From Planctomycetes bacterium GWF2_50_10 (GTDB lineage: Bacteria; Planctomycetota; Phycisphaerae; Sedimentisphaerales; GWF2-50-10), in contig MHYB01000060.1 in assembly GCA_001824635.1 (NCBI GenBank), positions 6,619-24,364 on the forward strand: a DNA stretch of 17,746 nt. The letters are read 5' to 3'. The position numbers and the translations under genes were made by a program. Positions 15,484-17,746 of the stretch are shown one piece after another. Numbering within the stretch: position 1 is the first letter of the stretch; every line of letters begins with the position of its first letter. The notes under the pieces are model-generated. The model made no database searches, had not been told where the DNA came from, and saw only the letters and a list, made by a program, of their open reading frames with translations.

Positions 15484-16965
15484 TCATCTCCAGTACTGGT
15501 CACAGTTCGCATTCGCCGGATCACTGCACTTGAGCCAGTCTGCCGCGAACGTCGCGAAATCCGCGAAATTCACGCTGCAGTCCTGGTTGTAATCCCTCGG
15601 CAAATATACTGTCTGCGGATCCTTGCATGCCAGCGGCAGCTTGGGATTCGCGCCATGCCCGATCTTCAGGCTGTACATCTCGATCACAACATCCTGCGCA
15701 GGATGCTCCACAAAACTTAGTTCCAGCGCTTTGCTGTCTATCGCCGAACCCGTGCCATTGGTCAGTGTTGCAAGCCGAACCGGCGCCGAATCGTCCAGCC
15801 ACAAATACGTTGCGCCGTTCTGCCTCGTCATACGGTACGTATGCAGAGCCGACCCGTCAAAACTCGCCGGGGCTATGTTTGTCGCCCCGTCCCTAAGGTT
15901 GTAGTCAGCCATCGAATCAGATGTTGCCATCCCAAAAATCTGGTTCACCTGCCAGATATGATTCCATTTATTCTGAACATTATTTATAGGCTGTTCAGAC
16001 ATGCAGAAATTTACCGGCGTATTATTTACAGCCCTGAACTTGATCTCCACTGTCACATCCATATCGCCTACAGCCATTCCTGAGATTGAATTTTTCACCG
16101 GGCCGATATAGCTGGTTCCGGTTGGGATCGTCAACGTGCTAAAACCGTCCGAAGGTGTTTCGGTCGCCGGCAACGTCCACGGATATAAGTAGCTGTCATT
16201 AAACAATACCTGTCCCGCACCATTGCCGTATGTTTCATCGAGAATATCCCATGCAAATGTTCCCAATACGTCATAATACTTCGTCCACGAACCATTTGCT
16301 ATTTTCAGCGAATAAAGCTCGATCTGAGCCGCAATGCTCGGATCCTGCGCAAAACCCAATGTTATTACCTGTGCATCGCCTGCCGCACCGGCTATGCTGA
16401 TCAACCCGTCAAGCAATACCGCTACGCCGCCATCATAAAGATAAAAGAACGACCGCCCGTTCTCACGCACAACACGGTAAGTATGTACTTCACTGCCGTC
16501 GAATCCTGCCGGCGCAAGATTTTCGCCGTATGTGTTACGGTTGTAATCTGAAAGCACATCAGGCGCAACACCCACTTTGTTCGCATTTATCATCAGCAGA
16601 TGATTCCAGTGACTCGTAGCCATGCTGGGCGTTTCGGAATAATATATATTCGTTTTCGTCTTGTTCACCAGCCGCATCTTGAACTCAAGCGTCACATCCG
16701 CGTCATTCGTCGGTAAACCAGACAGGCTCGCCCTGCACGCATAATTAACGCCGCTGCCCACCGGCAGTGTCAGCGTCGCGTGTCCGTCCGTAAGTACCTC
16801 CGGTGGCGCACTTGACCACTGGTACGTGAACGAACTGTTAAATGAAACCTGCCCTGCCCCGCTGCCGTAAACCTCGTTTACGATGTCCCAGCTTGTCGGC
16901 TCAGCCGCCATAGCCGCGCCGGCTATAAACAATGTTGTGATCAAAACGATCTGCGTGTACTTCAT
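15484..16965 (-). CDS. Secreted two-repeat protein with dockerin-like C-terminus
   Basis: 493 aa. Residues 1-20 are a signal peptide ending AMA. Two copies of one domain follow: about 26-226 (WDIVNEVYGSGAGQV to IELYSLKIANGSW) and about 239-438 (WDILDETYGNGAGQV to IEMYSLKIGHG). Both share D-YN, NLAPA/NIAPA-FDGS-HTYR and a closing YSLKI. Residues 456-493 contain DYNQDCSVNFADF (D458, N460, D462, S464, D469), a single EF-hand-like dockerin repeat, then ADWLKC. Such tails are common on secreted proteins of Phycisphaerae; whether they bind a cohesin is unknown. The repeats are predicted beta-sandwich, perhaps carbohydrate-binding (inference). ATG at 16965 is chosen for its GGAGGAG site and good signal peptide; an in-frame ATG at 17052 would overlap the upstream gene. 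Confidence 0.82.
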   Translation of the reverse strand: MKYTQIVLITTLFIAGAAMAAEPTSWDIVNEVYGSGAGQVSFNSSFTYQWSSAPPEVLTDGHATLTLPVGSGVNYACRASLSGLPTNDADVTLEFKMRLVNKTKTNIYYSETPSMATSHWNHLLMINANKVGVAPDVLSDYNRNTYGENLAPAGFDGSEVHTYRVVRENGRSFFYLYDGGVAVLLDGLISIAGAAGDAQVITLGFAQDPSIAAQIELYSLKIANGSWTKYYDVLGTFAWDILDETYGNGAGQVLFNDSYLYPWTLPATETPSDGFSTLTIPTGTSYIGPVKNSISGMAVGDMDVTVEIKFRAVNNTPVNFCMSEQPINNVQNKWNHIWQVNQIFGMATSDSMADYNLRDGATNIAPASFDGSALHTYRMTRQNGATYLWLDDSAPVRLATLTNGTGSAIDSKALELSFVEHPAQDVVIEMYSLKIGHGANPKLPLACKDPQTVYLPRDYNQDCSVNFADFATFAADWLKCSDPANANCDQYWR

Positions 16966-16971
16966 ACTTAG

Positions 16972-16978
16972 CTCCTCC
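16972..16978 (-). promoter_or_regulatory. Strong ribosome binding site fixing the dockerin-protein start
   Basis: GGAGGAG on the minus strand lies six bases before the ATG at 16965. It rules out the longer frame from 17052, which would start inside the preceding gene. Confidence 0.8.
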
Positions 16979-17002
16979 AAAAAAAATTTAAGGTTCGAAA
17001 CC

Positions 17003-17008
17003 ATTATA
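17003..17008 (-). promoter_or_regulatory. Perfect -10 hexamer upstream of the dockerin gene
   Basis: TATAAT on the minus strand lies in the 55-base gap between the two surface-protein genes, 37 bases before the ATG at 16965. No good -35 hexamer is seen. A short GGTT/AACC hairpin followed by an eight-T run (about 17002-16981) lies in the same gap and could serve as a weak terminator of the preceding gene. Confidence 0.35.
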
Positions 17009-17020
17009 CGTTTTTTCCAA

Positions 17021-17746
17021 CTATGGAAGCTCTGCAAGGAATATGTCATCAAAATAAACCATATCGCCTGCGGTCATCCCGTACATCTCAAGGTAAACGC
17101 CCATGCTCGCGTTCACCGCCGCAAATTCCGGAACTACTATCTGCACCCACTGCCCGTTGCTGTTTTCCCATGAAACATAAACATCGTATTCGCCGCTGGC
17201 CTGGTAAAGTGAAATGCGGCCATAAGATGCCCCGCTGGCTTTTATCCATATCCGCGCGGCATATTTCTTACCTGGTGTTATCGCGATAGATTCCTGGTAC
17301 CACCGCCCCTTTCCTCCCGGCGTCGCGCACTGTATCTTAAACGACCTGCTCCCGGTATGACCGGTACCCGTCAATGTTGAAAAGGCGTAGCTTCCGTCAA
17401 TTGATTGGCTCCCCCAGCTACTTGAACCGCTCTCCGCACCCGGGTTCATCAGCAGATTCGTCCCGATCCCAGCGATCGTCGCAGGATCTACTGTTATCTT
17501 CTTGAATGTATTGTAATTCGTCTGCTCCGCTCTTACATTGGCAGCTTGATTAGCTGTCCCGCTCGCCAGCACCGCGTTATTAGCATCACTTAGATAATCC
17601 TCCAGCGTTGTCATCTGCCCATTCAGTGCTGCAGGGAATAACTGTAAGCCAGATCCCGAGCACGTCATTACCGGTACCTGGCTGCGAATTGTCGTCTCAT
17701 ATAGCAGGTGATAAGACTTCATCGCCGCCGCTGCCGGCCCATACAT
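17021..17746 (-). CDS. C-terminal part of a DUF4838-like glycosidase-related protein with CBM4/9-type domain (5' end outside window)
   Basis: The last 241 codons of a gene that enters from the right edge; the ATG at the very edge is probably internal. The opening YGPAAAAMKSYHLLYETT resembles the C-terminal helix of DUF4838 proteins, a family related to glycoside hydrolases. After a helical stretch (AALNGQMTTLEDYLSDANNA), residues about 97-241 form a CBM4/9-like beta-sandwich: NLLMNPGAESGSSSWGS, GHTGSRSFKIQ, YQESIAITPGKKYAARIWIKA and the closing DMVYFDDIFLAEL. CBM4/9 modules bind xylan, glucan or related chains. The protein is likely exported. It precedes the dockerin-like gene by 55 bases in the same orientation. 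The DUF4838 link rests on a short motif and is the weaker part of the call. Confidence 0.65.
   Translation of the reverse strand: MYGPAAAAMKSYHLLYETTIRSQVPVMTCSGSGLQLFPAALNGQMTTLEDYLSDANNAVLASGTANQAANVRAEQTNYNTFKKITVDPATIAGIGTNLLMNPGAESGSSSWGSQSIDGSYAFSTLTGTGHTGSRSFKIQCATPGGKGRWYQESIAITPGKKYAARIWIKASGASYGRISLYQASGEYDVYVSWENSNGQWVQIVVPEFAAVNASMGVYLEMYGMTAGDMVYFDDIFLAELP

Noticed and set aside
16966..17052. Longer N-terminus for the dockerin-tailed protein
   Set aside because: It overlaps the preceding gene and would put 29 residues in front of an otherwise normal signal peptide with a strong ribosome binding site at 16972-16978.
1..17746. CRISPR arrays, tRNA or rRNA genes, transposases, integrases, phage genes
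   Set aside because: No regularly spaced direct repeats, no cloverleaf or conserved RNA segments, and no mobile-element protein motifs were seen on either strand.

Overview
The window reads as a carbohydrate-degradation locus from a planctomycete, most likely class Phycisphaerae (inference). Three traits of that group occur side by side: a PEP-CTERM surface protein, a large H-x-DG type prepilin with the N-terminal motif GFTLVELLVVISIIALLLS, and a secreted protein ending in a dockerin-like EF-hand repeat with an ADF..FA..WL.C tail. Every gene I can support lies on the minus strand, so the locus is transcribed from high to low coordinates. No RNA gene, insertion sequence, CRISPR array or integrase was seen.

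Right third (13.8-17.7 kb): an extracellular and surface protein cluster. In transcription order it holds the C-terminal part of a carbohydrate-binding, probably DUF4838-type, protein (cut by the window edge), a two-repeat protein with a dockerin-like tail, a PEP-CTERM protein carrying a third copy of the same repeat domain, and a prepilin-like protein. Long perfect inverted repeats lie between the dockerin and PEP-CTERM genes and between the PEP-CTERM and prepilin genes. A terminator-like GC-rich hairpin follows the prepilin gene.

Middle (11.9-13.6 kb): a secreted or lipid-anchored GH32/43-like beta-propeller protein of a planctomycete type, then a 206-base gap with candidate promoters and a short remnant resembling the C-terminus of that protein.

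Left two thirds (1-11.9 kb): a compact six-gene operon. It runs from an exported GH42-like/TIM-barrel protein through a ComEC-like metallo-beta-lactamase-fold lipoprotein, an SSS sodium/solute symporter, a GH106-like glycosidase without signal peptide and a GPH (MelB-like) sugar symporter to a GH78 alpha-L-rhamnosidase that runs off the left edge. Four of the five junctions are 4-base ATGA stop/start overlaps and the fifth is a 7-base gap, so translation is probably coupled throughout. The GH78 gene is one unbroken frame of 527 codons, easily missed because it has no stop inside the window.

Working model (inference): surface proteins bind a rhamnose-containing polysaccharide or glycoside, exported enzymes trim it, the two symporters import the products, and the cytoplasmic GH106-like and GH78 enzymes release L-rhamnose. 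The least explained parts are the repeat domain shared by the dockerin and PEP-CTERM proteins, and the metallo-hydrolase lipoprotein embedded in a glycosidase operon.
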